Shown here: positions 41,896-51,469 of the stretch, piece after piece
How positions within the stretch are numbered: position 1 is the stretch's first letter
Layout: each line of letters starts with the position of its first letter
Assembly (NCBI GenBank): GCA_041905525.1
Contig: JAYRKY010000017.1
Location: 1-64,000 of the forward strand
Origin: SHVO01 sp041905525
GTDB lineage: Bacteria > Pseudomonadota > Alphaproteobacteria > Rhodospirillales > Rhodospirillaceae
Direction: 5' to 3'
Length of the DNA stretch: 64,000 bases
Position numbers and translations under genes: made by a program
Notes under the pieces: generated by a model
The model's input: the letters and a program-made list of their open reading frames with translations, nothing else
The model's database searches: none
Told to the model about the DNA's origin: nothing

Positions 41896-43791
41896 ATGGT
41901 AAACGGCGCGCCCATGTTGCGTATCGATAACCTCACCTACCGTATCGGTCCAAGGCTTCTTCTTGAAGAGGTCAACGCGTCCGTCAATGCGGGCGACCGT
42001 GTCGGATTGGTCGGCCGGAACGGCACCGGCAAGACCACCCTTCTGCGCCTGATTTGCGGAGACATTGGGCCGGAAAGCGGCAGTATCGAAGTGCCGCGCC
42101 GCTGGCGCATCGGCATCACCCGCCAGGAAGCCCCGGGGGGCGATAAGAGCCTCATCGACACGGTCCTCGCCTTCGATAATGAACTCGTCTCCCTGATGGC
42201 CGAGAGCGAAACCGCGACGGACCCTTACCGCATTGCCGAGATCCATACGCGCCTCGCCGACAAGGACGCCTATAGCGCGCCCGCCCGCGCCGCATCGATT
42301 TTGTCGGGCCTGGGGTTCGATCAAGCGGCGCAGCAGCGTCCTTGCAGTTCCTACTCAGGTGGATGGCGCATGCGCGTGGCGCTCGCCGGGCTTCTGTTCA
42401 CGCAACCCGAGCTTTTGCTCCTCGACGAGCCGACCAACCACCTCGATCTCGAGGCGACGCTGTGGCTCGAGGAGTATCTGAAGCACTATCCGGGCACGAT
42501 CTTGATGGTGAGCCACGACCGCGATCTGCTCAATCGCGCGGTCAACGGCATTCTCCACCTCGAGAACGCCAAGATGACCTTGTACCAGGGGAACTACGAC
42601 CGGTTTGAGGCGACGCGGCGCATGCAGCTTGAGCAGAACGAAAAGCTGCGGGCCAAGCAAATGGCGCGGCGGGCCGAGCTTGAAAGCTTCATCGCACGCT
42701 TCCGGGCCAAGGCAACGAAGGCAAAGCAAGCGCAGTCGCGCATCAAGATGCTCGAGCGCATGCAGCCCATCGCAGAGCATCATGAGGAAGCCTCGATCGA
42801 CCTCAGCTTTCCGGAAATCGATCAGCTCGCGCCGCCGCTTTACGCGCTCAATCATGTGAACATCGGTTATGGAGATCGGGTCGTTCTCCACAACATTTCG
42901 CTGCGTCTGGACAATGAGGATCGCATCGGCATCCTCGGCGCGAACGGCAATGGGAAATCGACCCTTGTGAAGTTGCTGGCAGGGCGCCTCGCGCCCATGT
43001 CCGGCGACGTCTCCCGCTCGTCCAAACTTCGCATCGGCTATTTCGCGCAGCATCAGGCGGACGAACTCGATCTGTCGGTGACCCCTATCGTGGAAATGAT
43101 GCGGCGTCTGGAAAAGGGCACTGAGCAACAGGCGCGGAATCATCTGGGCCGCTTCGGCTTCACGCAGCAGCGCGCCCAGACCCAGATTGGAAAGCTCTCG
43201 GGCGGCGAGAAGGCGCGATTGCTCTTTGCGCTGATGACGCTTTCCAAGCCGCATATCCTGTTGCTGGACGAGCCGACCAACCATCTCGACATGGACACGC
43301 GCGAATCCCTTGCGCAGGCGATCAATGCCTTCGAAGGGGCGGTCGTCATCATCAGTCACGATCCCAGCGTTATTGAGATGACCGCGGATCGTCTTTGGCT
43401 GGTCGAGGACGGGAAGGTCATGAACTTCGAGGGAGACCTCGACGACTACCGCACCCGCACCCTCCAGTCCCGTGACAGCGCACCCACAAAGACGCAAGTG
43501 ATGTCGCCCGAGGATGACCGAAAGGCGCAGCGTCAGAAATCCGCCGAACGGCGCCAGAACCTCGCGCCCCTCAAGAAGAAGCTCGAACAGGCGGCCGCCA
43601 AAGTGACCAAGCTGGAGGGGGAGAAGGCGAAACTTGCCGCCAAGCTCGCCGACCCGAAACTCTATGCCGACGCAGCCAAAGCCCTTGAGGTGCAGCGCGA
43701 AATGGGCCGGATCGAAAAGGATCTGGCGGTTGCCGAGGACGCCTGGATGGCCCTTGAGGGCGAACTCGAGGAAGCCGAAAACGCCGCCTGA
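41896..43791 (+). CDS. ABC-F family ATPase (Uup/YheS-like)
   Basis: 631 residues, or 625 if started at the ATG at 41914, which gives the family-like start MLRIDNLTYRIG. Two ABC ATPase domains: Walker A GRNGTGKTT and GANGNGKST, signatures SYSGGWRMR and LSGGEKARL, Walker B LLLLDEPTNHLD and ILLLDEPTNHLD. The linker between domains and a C-terminal coiled coil (LKKKLEQAAAKVTKLEGEKA) are typical of ABC-F proteins. There are no membrane helices. Family members act on the ribosome to resolve stalled or slow translation. Whether this is a resistance or housekeeping factor cannot be told; the layout favours the latter. Confidence 0.92.
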   Translation: MVNGAPMLRIDNLTYRIGPRLLLEEVNASVNAGDRVGLVGRNGTGKTTLLRLICGDIGPESGSIEVPRRWRIGITRQEAPGGDKSLIDTVLAFDNELVSLMAESETATDPYRIAEIHTRLADKDAYSAPARAASILSGLGFDQAAQQRPCSSYSGGWRMRVALAGLLFTQPELLLLDEPTNHLDLEATLWLEEYLKHYPGTILMVSHDRDLLNRAVNGILHLENAKMTLYQGNYDRFEATRRMQLEQNEKLRAKQMARRAELESFIARFRAKATKAKQAQSRIKMLERMQPIAEHHEEASIDLSFPEIDQLAPPLYALNHVNIGYGDRVVLHNISLRLDNEDRIGILGANGNGKSTLVKLLAGRLAPMSGDVSRSSKLRIGYFAQHQADELDLSVTPIVEMMRRLEKGTEQQARNHLGRFGFTQQRAQTQIGKLSGGEKARLLFALMTLSKPHILLLDEPTNHLDMDTRESLAQAINAFEGAVVIISHDPSVIEMTADRLWLVEDGKVMNFEGDLDDYRTRTLQSRDSAPTKTQVMSPEDDRKAQRQKSAERRQNLAPLKKKLEQAAAKVTKLEGEKAKLAAKLADPKLYADAAKALEVQREMGRIEKDLAVAEDAWMALEGELEEAENAA

Positions 43792-43885
43792 TCACGCTTT
43801 GGTGACACCCAAACTTCGGTATTATGGGCGGAAGATCGGGCGCCGATCATCAGCCTATGCAGAGCTCATCCAAGGGGAGGATTCC

Positions 43886-44896
43886 ATGCGTATTGCGTCA
43901 GTAGCCGCCGTCTTCGTTGCCATGTCGCTCGCGGGTCAAGCCGCGGCGCAGACCGCGGCGCCCGCCGCGCCGCCGCCGCCGCGTGAGTTGTCACCCGAAG
44001 ACAAAGCGCTGAACGCCAGCCTCGTCGAGATGATCAAAACCGTGCCGGTCATGGTCATGGAGCGCACCGAGATCAAAGTGCCGATGAAACTCGGCATGGT
44101 CTCCGCCATGGCGGCGGACAAGGCGGGAAATATCTACATCCTCCACCGTCCCAAGGACGGCGATCCGATCGTGGTCGTGGACAAGACTGGGAAGATCCTG
44201 CGCTCGTTCGGCAAAGGGATGTACACGATCCCGCACAGCATTCACATCGATCCGCAAGGCAACGTTTGGACGACCGACGCCAATACCTCGAAGGTGCGCA
44301 AGTTCTCCGCAGAAGGAAAGCCGTTGCTCGAGATCACCGTCGGCGAGATCCCCGACGCCAATCGCCCATTCTGCAGCGTCACCGGTATCGCGTTCCCGGC
44401 CAGCGGTAACGTTCTGATCTCCGACGGCTATTGCAACGCGCGTATTCTCGAATACACGCAGGATGGCAAGCGCGTGAAAGCGTGGGGTGCCAAAGGGAAA
44501 GGCAATGGCGAGTTCGTTTTGCCGCACGACGTCACGATCGGCACCGATGGGCGCATCTTCGTTGCCGACCGTGAAAACGGCCGCGTGCAGTGGTTCGATG
44601 CCCAGGAAAAGTATCTCGGCCAGAAGCTGATCGGCGGACGCCTTTACAGCGTCGCGGCGGCGCCGGATGGCGGCGTATATGTCGGCGTGGCGGCGAAGGG
44701 CGGAAAGACGCTCGATGAGAACGCGAATATCTTCAAGATCAACACCAAGACCGGCGCCGTCGAAGGCCGCATCGAAATGATGTCGCATGAGACGGAGATT
44801 GGGGCCGATGGCTCGCTCTATCCGGGCCACGCCGATCTGATCAAGAACGACAATCCGAACGAATCCACGATCGTCGTTTTCCGCCCGAAGAAATAG
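43886..44896 (+). CDS. Exported NHL-repeat beta-propeller protein
   Basis: 336 residues from the ATG at 43886 with GGGGAGG upstream; the open frame extends 84 codons into the previous gene. The signal peptide ends near GQAAAQ. NHL-type repeats follow: IPHSIHIDPQGNVWTTDANT, GIAFPASGNVLISDGYCNAR, LPHDVTIGTDGRIFVADREN. The layout resembles the six-bladed peptidyl-alpha-hydroxyglycine lyase-like propellers, with metal-site-like histidines in H-S-I-H and LPHDV, but lyase activity is only a possibility. A hairpin follows. Confidence 0.82.
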   Translation: MRIASVAAVFVAMSLAGQAAAQTAAPAAPPPPRELSPEDKALNASLVEMIKTVPVMVMERTEIKVPMKLGMVSAMAADKAGNIYILHRPKDGDPIVVVDKTGKILRSFGKGMYTIPHSIHIDPQGNVWTTDANTSKVRKFSAEGKPLLEITVGEIPDANRPFCSVTGIAFPASGNVLISDGYCNARILEYTQDGKRVKAWGAKGKGNGEFVLPHDVTIGTDGRIFVADRENGRVQWFDAQEKYLGQKLIGGRLYSVAAAPDGGVYVGVAAKGGKTLDENANIFKINTKTGAVEGRIEMMSHETEIGADGSLYPGHADLIKNDNPNESTIVVFRPKK

Positions 44897-44912
44897 CGCC
44901 CCGGACTGCGGC

Positions 44913-44943
44913 CACCCAAGGACCTAATGCGGGTCCTTGGGTG
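44913..44943 (+). terminator. Terminator between convergent genes
   Basis: CACCCAAGGACC, loop TAATGCG, GGTCCTTGGGTG, then TTTCC. The stop codon of the convergent kinase gene lies in the loop. Confidence 0.75.
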
Positions 44944-45946
44944 TTTCCGGAAATTCGATCACGAAGCGCGTCATGCTGTCCTTCGTGGCGGACAGTGTCG
45001 CCTGGATCTGCCGCGAGAGTGTACGCACCAGCTGAAGCCCCAGGCTTTTGGTCTTCTCGGGATCGAAACCGTCGGGGAGACGCGCGCCGCTGTCGGCGAC
45101 CGTCAGCCGCACCTCGCCATTCTCACGGCGCAGAACGACTTCGATCCGCCCGCCGGCGGCGTTCGAACAGCCATGGCGGAGCGCGTTCGCAATGAGCTCG
45201 CCCGCGATCAGGGACAGAGGCATCACGAGATCCATTCCCCAGGACACCGGCTGCGCGTCGACCTGGAATTCGCAGTGCGTGTCGGGCGCCGCCCGCATGG
45301 CGACGTGGCACAATTCCTCCAGGTGGGTCTTGAAGTCGATTTGATGGCCGGACCGATACAGACTGCCGTAGACGGTTGAGATCGTGGAAAGTCTGCGGCC
45401 GGCGTCGTTCAGAGCCGCCTGTGTCGTGGGGTCCGCCCTCCGCGCCTGGATCTGCAGCAGGGACGAAACGATCTGCACGTGATTCTTCACACGGTGCTGA
45501 AGTTCGCGCAGCAGTTCCTTTTCATGCTCCTCGAAGTCGGCGACATGTGAAGCGATCTGCATAAGCCACCCAACGATGATCGCGGCAGCGGATCCAAGAA
45601 TGGTGTAGAGCGCCAAGGGCAGCACATATCCGGGGCGTACGCTGAAGGAATTGTATTCCGGGATCAGGAAAAACGCGGCGACGAGGGCACTGCTGGCGAC
45701 GGCCGTCAGCCCCGCACCGACGCCACCTAGAAAGGTGGCGACAATGATCGCCGGAAAGAAAAGCAGGAACGGAACGCCCTGCAACGCGTCGCCGAACAGC
45801 AGGCGCACGCCAAAAGAAAACGCCACTATTGCGAGAGCGGCCGTACATCCCTTCCAGGGTGAAGCGCGAAACGAACGCGTTCCTAAGACGGCGCGCTGGA
45901 CCGCACTCAGCGTTGGGGAGAGAGGAAGTTTTGTCGGGCCTGGCAT
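44924..45946 (-). CDS. DUF4118 sensor histidine kinase, HisKA_2 type
   Basis: 340 residues. Residues ~35-130 hold four hydrophobic helices of a DUF4118 (KdpD-like) membrane domain. A HisKA_2 dimerisation domain follows with the phosphoacceptor H151 in LLRELQHRVKNHVQ, then an HATPase with N-box GELIANALRHG. This kinase class is frequent in alphaproteobacterial general-stress and light signalling. There is no response regulator next to it, so it is an orphan kinase here. The stimulus is unknown. Confidence 0.88.
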   Translation of the reverse strand: MPGPTKLPLSPTLSAVQRAVLGTRSFRASPWKGCTAALAIVAFSFGVRLLFGDALQGVPFLLFFPAIIVATFLGGVGAGLTAVASSALVAAFFLIPEYNSFSVRPGYVLPLALYTILGSAAAIIVGWLMQIASHVADFEEHEKELLRELQHRVKNHVQIVSSLLQIQARRADPTTQAALNDAGRRLSTISTVYGSLYRSGHQIDFKTHLEELCHVAMRAAPDTHCEFQVDAQPVSWGMDLVMPLSLIAGELIANALRHGCSNAAGGRIEVVLRRENGEVRLTVADSGARLPDGFDPEKTKSLGLQLVRTLSRQIQATLSATKDSMTRFVIEFPETPKDPH

Positions 45947-46064
45947 GTTGAGAACATTACATCTTCTCGTCCTAACATGGACGAGCGGTGGCGCGCTGAC
46001 AATGTTGCGCTTCGCTTTTCGCGGAACGCGCGAGAAAGGCCGGATCAGACTCTAGTCGTTGAGG

Positions 46065-47099
46065 CTAAGCGTTCGCGTTGTCGGGCGACCAAGCCTGGCC
46101 GCGTGCGACGGTGACGATTTCCGCAAGGCCCTGGCGCATGTCCGTCATGATGAACTCGCCCTTCGCGCCGGGGCCTCCGGACTTCGGATTGGGAAAGCGA
46201 ATCACCCAGGCATTCATCTTCACCGTCAGGCCGCAGAGCACGCTGCCGACTTTGACTTGGGTGTCTTCGATATAAGCTTTCACCTGCTCGAACTTGGCGG
46301 CCGTGAGGTTGTTCCACATGTCTTGCGACATGGTGCCGAAGTCCTGGAACGTGCGCTTCAGGAAGTTGACGAGGCCTTGGATGAGTTTCTCGACCTTATC
46401 CATCTCGGTCATCAGCGGGCGGTCGTTGCGCACCTGCATGCTCTTGCGCATGTCCTTCATCGCGAAGATGAATTCCTCCAGCAGCGGCGCCAGACGATCG
46501 AGGCATTGGTTGTAGTAGGACAGCGACATGAAAATGTCGCCGTAGTTCTCAAGGAATCTTGGGATCTGATCGATCGAGATCATCAGCTTCTCGGCCATCT
46601 GCTTCAGGCGGGCCAGCGCCTTTTTTACGTCGGGGTCCTTGAACAGCCCGACGATGTCCTCGAAGCGCGTGATGCCCTTGCTGTCGTCGCCGTAGATCTC
46701 CTTGATCAGGGGGAGCGTGAATCGCGACATGTAGCCCGTGAGCTGTCGGTTCTTTTCTTCCGACAGCCGCAGGTCGTCGTAGTTGTTTACCGGAATGCCG
46801 CGCTCGCGCAGCGTCCGCCGCAAGCTGTACACGTCGAAGCTCGGCAACGGGGCGAGGGAGTGCAGGATCGGCAGATCCGCATGCCCCGCGCCCTCTTTCC
46901 ACTTGAAATGTTGCGGCAGGTCCCGAATAGCGATTTGGCCGCTGCCGGTCTCACGCTCCGAATACAGCTCGAGCACGCCTTCGAGATGGCTGTTCTTCAC
47001 CAGCCGGGCCCGGGCGAGGCCTTCGGTTTTGAATGGAATGATCCTGAGGGGCAGGATGAACAGCGAATCGATGTCGCTGTCCACGATCGGGTTTGCCAT
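46065..47099 (-). CDS. Conserved protein of unknown function next to motA
   Basis: 344 residues, no signal peptide or membrane helix. It is largely helical with segments such as RLKQMAEKLMISIDQIPRFL, ENYGDIFMSLSYYNQCLDRL and ALARLKQMAEKLM. The N-terminal ~60 residues are beta-like (DSLFILPLRIIPFKTEGLAR). I do not recognise a domain. It shares orientation with motA, with 205 bp between, so a motility link is possible but unproven. Confidence 0.75.
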   Translation of the reverse strand: MANPIVDSDIDSLFILPLRIIPFKTEGLARARLVKNSHLEGVLELYSERETGSGQIAIRDLPQHFKWKEGAGHADLPILHSLAPLPSFDVYSLRRTLRERGIPVNNYDDLRLSEEKNRQLTGYMSRFTLPLIKEIYGDDSKGITRFEDIVGLFKDPDVKKALARLKQMAEKLMISIDQIPRFLENYGDIFMSLSYYNQCLDRLAPLLEEFIFAMKDMRKSMQVRNDRPLMTEMDKVEKLIQGLVNFLKRTFQDFGTMSQDMWNNLTAAKFEQVKAYIEDTQVKVGSVLCGLTVKMNAWVIRFPNPKSGGPGAKGEFIMTDMRQGLAEIVTVARGQAWSPDNANA

Positions 47100-47303
47100 A
47101 TGATCCGCGCCGCGGGGGCCCCGGGGTTAATCGCCGGACACAAATCACACCTAACAGTCGTAAATAACGGCCGTCAGGCGCAAGTGCCTCTCAATGAGAC
47201 CTACTTGTACAAAGAATAGTGTGGAATCGCAACGATTTCGCAGAATGCGCCCGGAACGGCTCAAGGCCCAGGAAAGGGCTTTTCGGACGACTTGAACCTT
47301 GGA

Positions 47304-48170
47304 TCAGCCGTCGCTGGTGGCGTTGAGGGCCTCTTCCAGCTCGAAGAACGAGGGCTGAACCTTCGACGGGACGTTGCCGCGGCCGATTTCCACGGACACC
47401 TGGGGCGCATTCCCATTCAGGTGGGCCACCAGCACGTCGCGGATGATCAGATAGAACTGATGCTCTTCGCCCATCACCTGGTTCAGGCGCACGGCAAAAG
47501 GACCCACGACGGTATAAGCGAGGAAGACCCCGAGGAACGTACCGACCAGCGCCGAGCCGATCATCCCACCCAGAACTTCAGGCGGTTCGGTCACGGATTG
47601 CATCGTATTGATGACCCCGAGCACCGCGGCGACGATCCCGATGGCGGGCAGCCCGTCGGCCATGGTTTGCAGGGCCTGCTGCGGCAGCAGTTTCTCGTGG
47701 TGGTGCTTTTCAAGTTGAGATTCCATCGCGTCGAACACCTGGTGCGGGTCGTCCAGGTTCATCGACAGCATGCGCAGTGTGTCGCAGATGAAATCGACCG
47801 CGAAATGGTCGTTCAGGATTCGCGGATACTTCTGGAAAATCGTGCTTTCTTCCGGCTTCTCGATGTGGCTTTCGATGACGAGAATGCCCTTGGACTTGAT
47901 CATTTTGGTGATCGTGAACAACAGGCACAGCATGTCCTTGAAGTCCTGCTCCTTCCACTGCGGGCCAGAGAAAACCTGCTTGATGCCTTTGCCGACGCCC
48001 TTCAGGGTATCGGCCGAATTACCGACGATCATTGCGCCGATGGCGCCGCCGAAGATGGTCATGAGCTCAGTGGGCAGGGCGTGAATGACGACCATGATGT
48101 TCCCGCCGTGCAGCAGGAACCCGCCGAACACCATCACGAAAACGAAAACAATCCCGACAATGCCCATCAT
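47304..48170 (-). CDS. motA: Flagellar motor stator protein MotA
   Basis: 288 residues from the first of two adjacent ATGs at 48170; the open frame runs to 48248. MotA is the proton-channel subunit that with MotB drives flagellar rotation. Seen are the membrane helices GIVGIVFVFVMVFGGFLLHG and LMTIFGGAIGAMIVG, a cytoplasmic loop with ICDTLRMLSMNLDDP, and GLPAIGIVAAVLGV and FLAYTVVGPFAV with the two prolines needed for torque. No motB gene is adjacent in this window. The gene at 46065 lies downstream. Confidence 0.93.
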   Translation of the reverse strand: MMGIVGIVFVFVMVFGGFLLHGGNIMVVIHALPTELMTIFGGAIGAMIVGNSADTLKGVGKGIKQVFSGPQWKEQDFKDMLCLLFTITKMIKSKGILVIESHIEKPEESTIFQKYPRILNDHFAVDFICDTLRMLSMNLDDPHQVFDAMESQLEKHHHEKLLPQQALQTMADGLPAIGIVAAVLGVINTMQSVTEPPEVLGGMIGSALVGTFLGVFLAYTVVGPFAVRLNQVMGEEHQFYLIIRDVLVAHLNGNAPQVSVEIGRGNVPSKVQPSFFELEEALNATSDG

Positions 48171-48317
48171 GGCGGAAGAAGCCCCTGATACCCTTGGAAC
48201 GGCCGTTCGGCGCCGTTCGCCCCACTCATTCAATGGGTACCCTACCACGAATGGTTATTAAAAGGTTTAACTGTCGCCTCGGGTAAGGCGCTATAACAGC
48301 GGTATAAAGTAACGGGA

Positions 48318-48656
48318 ATGCAGCGGCTTAAGAGCGAAATACGTGTGCAGGCCTGGGTGCGGCGCTGCGCCGCCCAGGGCCTGGTGGCGACCGTCGCCCG
48401 GAAAGGCGAGGGGGAGTCCGGCGCCCTGATCCTCAAGGTGAACCGCTTTGCTGCCGGTTGCGAGGTCTTCACCGGGGTGAGCACGCCGGAGGGTGGGGAG
48501 GCCTGGATGCGCGCCAGCGGTCCAAAGCCTATTCCCGAAAAGGACGCCGATGCGTATCTTGCGCGCCAAGCTAAATACGACCCTGATGTCTGGGTCCTTG
48601 AAATCGAGGACCCCAAGGCACAGTTCACACTAGACGGACCAATTCTCGATGTCTGA
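48318..48656 (+). CDS. DUF1491 family protein
   Basis: 112 residues. It starts LKSEIRVQAWVRRCAAQGLV and ends KYDPDVWVLEIEDPK, matching DUF1491, an alphaproteobacterial family of unknown function that often sits beside gcrA. It overlaps gcrA by 8 bp, so the two are translationally coupled. Confidence 0.88.
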   Translation: MQRLKSEIRVQAWVRRCAAQGLVATVARKGEGESGALILKVNRFAAGCEVFTGVSTPEGGEAWMRASGPKPIPEKDADAYLARQAKYDPDVWVLEIEDPKAQFTLDGPILDV

Positions 48657-49119
48657 CAAGCAGCCGAAATCCAAGGGCACTCCGGTGCCGCCCGCCACTG
48701 AAGACGCCAAGGCGCCGGCCGCAGCCGGGGCCGAACAGGGCGGCATGTGGAATGATGAAAAGATCGCCCGGCTGAAGAAGCTGTGGTCCGAAGGCCTCAC
48801 CACGGGCGAGATCGGGAAACGCTTGGGTGTTTCGAAGAATGCCGTGGTCGGCAAGGCGCACCGTTTGGGTCTCAAGGGCCGCCCGTCGCCCATCAAGCGC
48901 CAGCCGAACAAGCCCATCGAAGTGAAGAAGGAAACGCGGGTGTTCACGCTGACCGATCTGTCGGCGCAAACCTGCCGCTGGCCCATCGGCGACCCGAAGC
49001 ATGAAGACTTCCGCTTCTGCGGCAAGCCCGTTCACCCCGGCAAGCCCTATTGCTCGGAACATTGCGCCGTCGCTTACGTCGGCTCGAGCAAATCCTCACG
49101 CAGTGAAGACGCCGCGTAA
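48649..49119 (+). CDS. gcrA: Cell-cycle regulator GcrA
   Basis: 156 residues. The N-terminal helix-turn-helix segment is MWNDEKIARLKKLWSEGLTT followed by GEIGKRLGVSKNAVVGKAHR. The C-terminal sigma-70-interacting part has TCRWPIGDPKHEDFRFCGK and a Cys/His cluster (PYCSEHCAVAY). GcrA acts with RNA polymerase at GANTC-methylated promoters to control cell-cycle genes. Its presence shows CcrM-type control and is a class marker. It has an insertion of ~25 residues before the HTH. It is followed 2 bp later by a thioesterase gene. Confidence 0.95.
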   Translation: MSDKQPKSKGTPVPPATEDAKAPAAAGAEQGGMWNDEKIARLKKLWSEGLTTGEIGKRLGVSKNAVVGKAHRLGLKGRPSPIKRQPNKPIEVKKETRVFTLTDLSAQTCRWPIGDPKHEDFRFCGKPVHPGKPYCSEHCAVAYVGSSKSSRSEDAA

Positions 49120-49121
49120 CG

Positions 49122-49547
49122 ATGGAGGGGCAGCTTCGCCTCTCGCCTGAAGAACTCGCGCGCGTTCTGGACCAAGCCTTTCCCGCTGAGGCGCGTGGGC
49201 GTCTTGGCGAGGTGGTCAGCGTTGCGCCGGGCCATGTTCGCATGCGCCTTACGCCGACGGCCGCGATGTTGCGTCCGGGCGAGATCGTCTCGGGGCCCAG
49301 CCTCGTCGGCCTGATCGATGTCGCGGCTTATGCCGTGGTGCTGGCTCACATCGGCGCCGTTGAGATGGCCGTGACCTCGACCATGTCGGTGAGTTTCCTT
49401 CGTCCCTGCCGGCTGGAGATGGTGGTGGCGGATGCACGCTTGCTCAAGCTGGGAAAACGCCGGGCGACCATCGACGTGCGTCTCTGGCAAGACAGCGAAG
49501 AGCGTGTCGTAACCCAGGCGACCCTGGGTTACGCTATCCCCGCCTAG
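49122..49547 (+). CDS. PaaI-like hotdog thioesterase
   Basis: 141 residues. The hotdog core is EIVSGPSLVGLIDVAAYAVV, then MSVSFLRPCRLEMVVADARL and RRATIDVRLW. The first block holds the helical catalytic region of the PaaI/DUF4442-like thioesterases, with Asp in LIDVAAY at the usual catalytic position. Substrate acyl-CoA is unknown. It follows gcrA by 2 bp and overlaps the convergent dehydrogenase by 4 bp. Confidence 0.82.
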   Translation: MEGQLRLSPEELARVLDQAFPAEARGRLGEVVSVAPGHVRMRLTPTAAMLRPGEIVSGPSLVGLIDVAAYAVVLAHIGAVEMAVTSTMSVSFLRPCRLEMVVADARLLKLGKRRATIDVRLWQDSEERVVTQATLGYAIPA

Positions 49548-50509
49548 ACGACCGGGAAGGGCGGCTCGCGGCCGTCCAACACGGCCTCCATGTTATCAAC
49601 CGCCAGCATCGCCATCGCGAGACGTGTCTCATATGTGGCGCTGCCCAGGTGCGGCACCAGCATGGCATTTTCCAGCGTGTAATAACGCGGATCGATCTTT
49701 GGCTCGCCCGTGTAAACGTCGAGACCGATGGACGAGAGTTTACCGCGCTGAAGCGCCGTGATGACGGCGTCGTCGTCGATCAAGGGCCCGCGGCCGGTAT
49801 TGATGAGGCACGCGCCGTCTTTCATCCGCGTGATGCGCTCGGCATTGATCAGGCCCTTCGTTTCCGGGGTCAGCGGCGCATGCAGCGACACGACATCGCT
49901 TTCGGCCAAGAGATCCTCGAGACGCGGCATATACGTCGCGCCGGCTTCCATCGCGCTCTCAACGCGCTTGCGATTGTGGTAGCAAACCGACATGCCGAAG
50001 GCCCTGGCGCGCGTGGCGACGGCGCTGCCGATGCGTCCCATGCCGATGATGCCGAGACGTTTTCCCGTGATCTGCATCCCCAGCAATTGGGTCGGGCGAA
50101 TGCCGATCCATTTGCCGGCGCGCATCAGTCGTTCGCCGTCGCTCGCGCGGCGTGTTGCGCCGAGGATCAGTAGCAGCGCGATATCCGCGGTTGCGTCGTC
50201 GAGAACGCCCGGCGTGTTGGTCACGCGGATGCCGCGGGCCTTCGCCGCGGCGAGGTCGATGTGCTCGAATCCCACTGAAACCGTCGACAGCACTTTCAGC
50301 GAGGGCGGCAGCATCGCGATCGCTTCCGCGTTGATGGGCTCGGTCGGCGTGCAAAGCAGGGCCACCGCGCCTTCGGCTACCTTTGCGACCAGCGCGGGCG
50401 TGAACACCGCGTCGTCGTCACCGGCACGAAATTCGAAGCGCGCGGCCACGCGGTCTTCTGCGGGTTTAACGAGACGTCGGGTGGCGGCGACAAGCGGTCT
50501 ATTGGACAT
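49544..50509 (-). CDS. D-2-hydroxyacid dehydrogenase (glyoxylate/hydroxypyruvate reductase type)
   Basis: 321 residues. NAD(P)-binding GMGRIGSAVATRARAFG, the catalytic arginine in LINTGRGPLIDDDAV, and the histidine in AMLVPHLGSATYETR mark the D-isomer-specific 2-hydroxyacid dehydrogenase family. FEHIDLAAAKARGIRVTNTP is the usual substrate-loop start. Length and motifs fit glyoxylate or hydroxypyruvate reductases, whose coenzyme I cannot determine. It overlaps the thioesterase gene at its end. Confidence 0.9.
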   Translation of the reverse strand: MSNRPLVAATRRLVKPAEDRVAARFEFRAGDDDAVFTPALVAKVAEGAVALLCTPTEPINAEAIAMLPPSLKVLSTVSVGFEHIDLAAAKARGIRVTNTPGVLDDATADIALLLILGATRRASDGERLMRAGKWIGIRPTQLLGMQITGKRLGIIGMGRIGSAVATRARAFGMSVCYHNRKRVESAMEAGATYMPRLEDLLAESDVVSLHAPLTPETKGLINAERITRMKDGACLINTGRGPLIDDDAVITALQRGKLSSIGLDVYTGEPKIDPRYYTLENAMLVPHLGSATYETRLAMAMLAVDNMEAVLDGREPPFPVV

Positions 50510-50641
50510 TGGAAGGCATCCCGGTTAGCAAAGGCTTCAACTACGAGTAGAGTTGTTGCATTGTCCCTAGCGTAGATTATCTTTTCCTACGATAAGCCCA
50601 AGTGTTACAAGCTATTCTGAAGGTCTTTAAGAGGGCTGAGG

Positions 50642-51469
50642 TTGACGTTAGCGGTCAAATTCTGGGGTGTGCGAGGCAGTATTGCGTGTCCGTCGCCGGA
50701 CCATGTGGTCTATGGCGGCAACACCAGCTGTCTTGAAATCTTTGCCGGTGATGAGCGCATCATCATGGACGCGGGCACCGGCATCCGCAACCTCGGTCAG
50801 GATTTCATCAAGGATGGAGTGAGAAAGGGCACGTTGCTGCTCACACACTCCCACTGGGATCACATCAACGGCTTTCCGTTTTTCGGTCCGGCTTTCATGT
50901 CGAACAGCCGCTTCACCATCGCGGCGGGACATCTCTACAACGCCGGCGGAATTGAGAATGTGCTCGCCAGCCAGATGGCGAACCCGACATTCCCGGTGCC
51001 GTTGGAAGCCTTGCAGGCGGCACTGACGTTCGAGGATTTCAAGGCCGGCGAAAGCTGGGGCCTCGATGGCGGAGTCAAAATCGTCACCGCGCCGCTCAAT
51101 CATCCCAACGGCGCCACGGGCTACCGCGTCGAATATCAGGGCAAGGCGATCTGCTACGTGACCGACACCGAACACGTCATCGGCAAACCCGACCAGACGG
51201 TTCTCAAACTGATCGAAGGCGCCGACATCGTTGTGTACGACTGCACGTACACCGACGCCGAATTCAAAGCCAAGATCGGCTGGGGCCACTCCACGTGGCA
51301 GGAAGGCATGCGCCTTTGCAAAATGGCCGGTGCGCGTCAGCTCGCGATCTTCCATCACGATCCCGACCATAATGACGACTTCATGCGCCAGCTTGAGTTG
51401 GAAGCGCGCAAGGACTGGGCGGGCTCCGTTGTCGCGCGGGAACAGATGATCCTGGTTGCCGGCGGCTAG
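50642..51469 (+). CDS. MBL-fold metallo-hydrolase
   Basis: 275 residues from a TTG at 50642. The metal-binding motif H69-S-H71-W-D73-H74 is complete, and later ligands lie in NHPNG, YDCTYTDAE and HHDPDHND. The start KFWGVRGSIACPSP resembles the GlnZ/RNase-Z-like 'ribonuclease BN' branch, which includes phosphorylcholine and cAMP phosphodiesterases. Substrate unknown. The stop overlaps the next gene by one base (TAGTG). Confidence 0.85.
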   Translation: MTLAVKFWGVRGSIACPSPDHVVYGGNTSCLEIFAGDERIIMDAGTGIRNLGQDFIKDGVRKGTLLLTHSHWDHINGFPFFGPAFMSNSRFTIAAGHLYNAGGIENVLASQMANPTFPVPLEALQAALTFEDFKAGESWGLDGGVKIVTAPLNHPNGATGYRVEYQGKAICYVTDTEHVIGKPDQTVLKLIEGADIVVYDCTYTDAEFKAKIGWGHSTWQEGMRLCKMAGARQLAIFHHDPDHNDDFMRQLELEARKDWAGSVVAREQMILVAGG

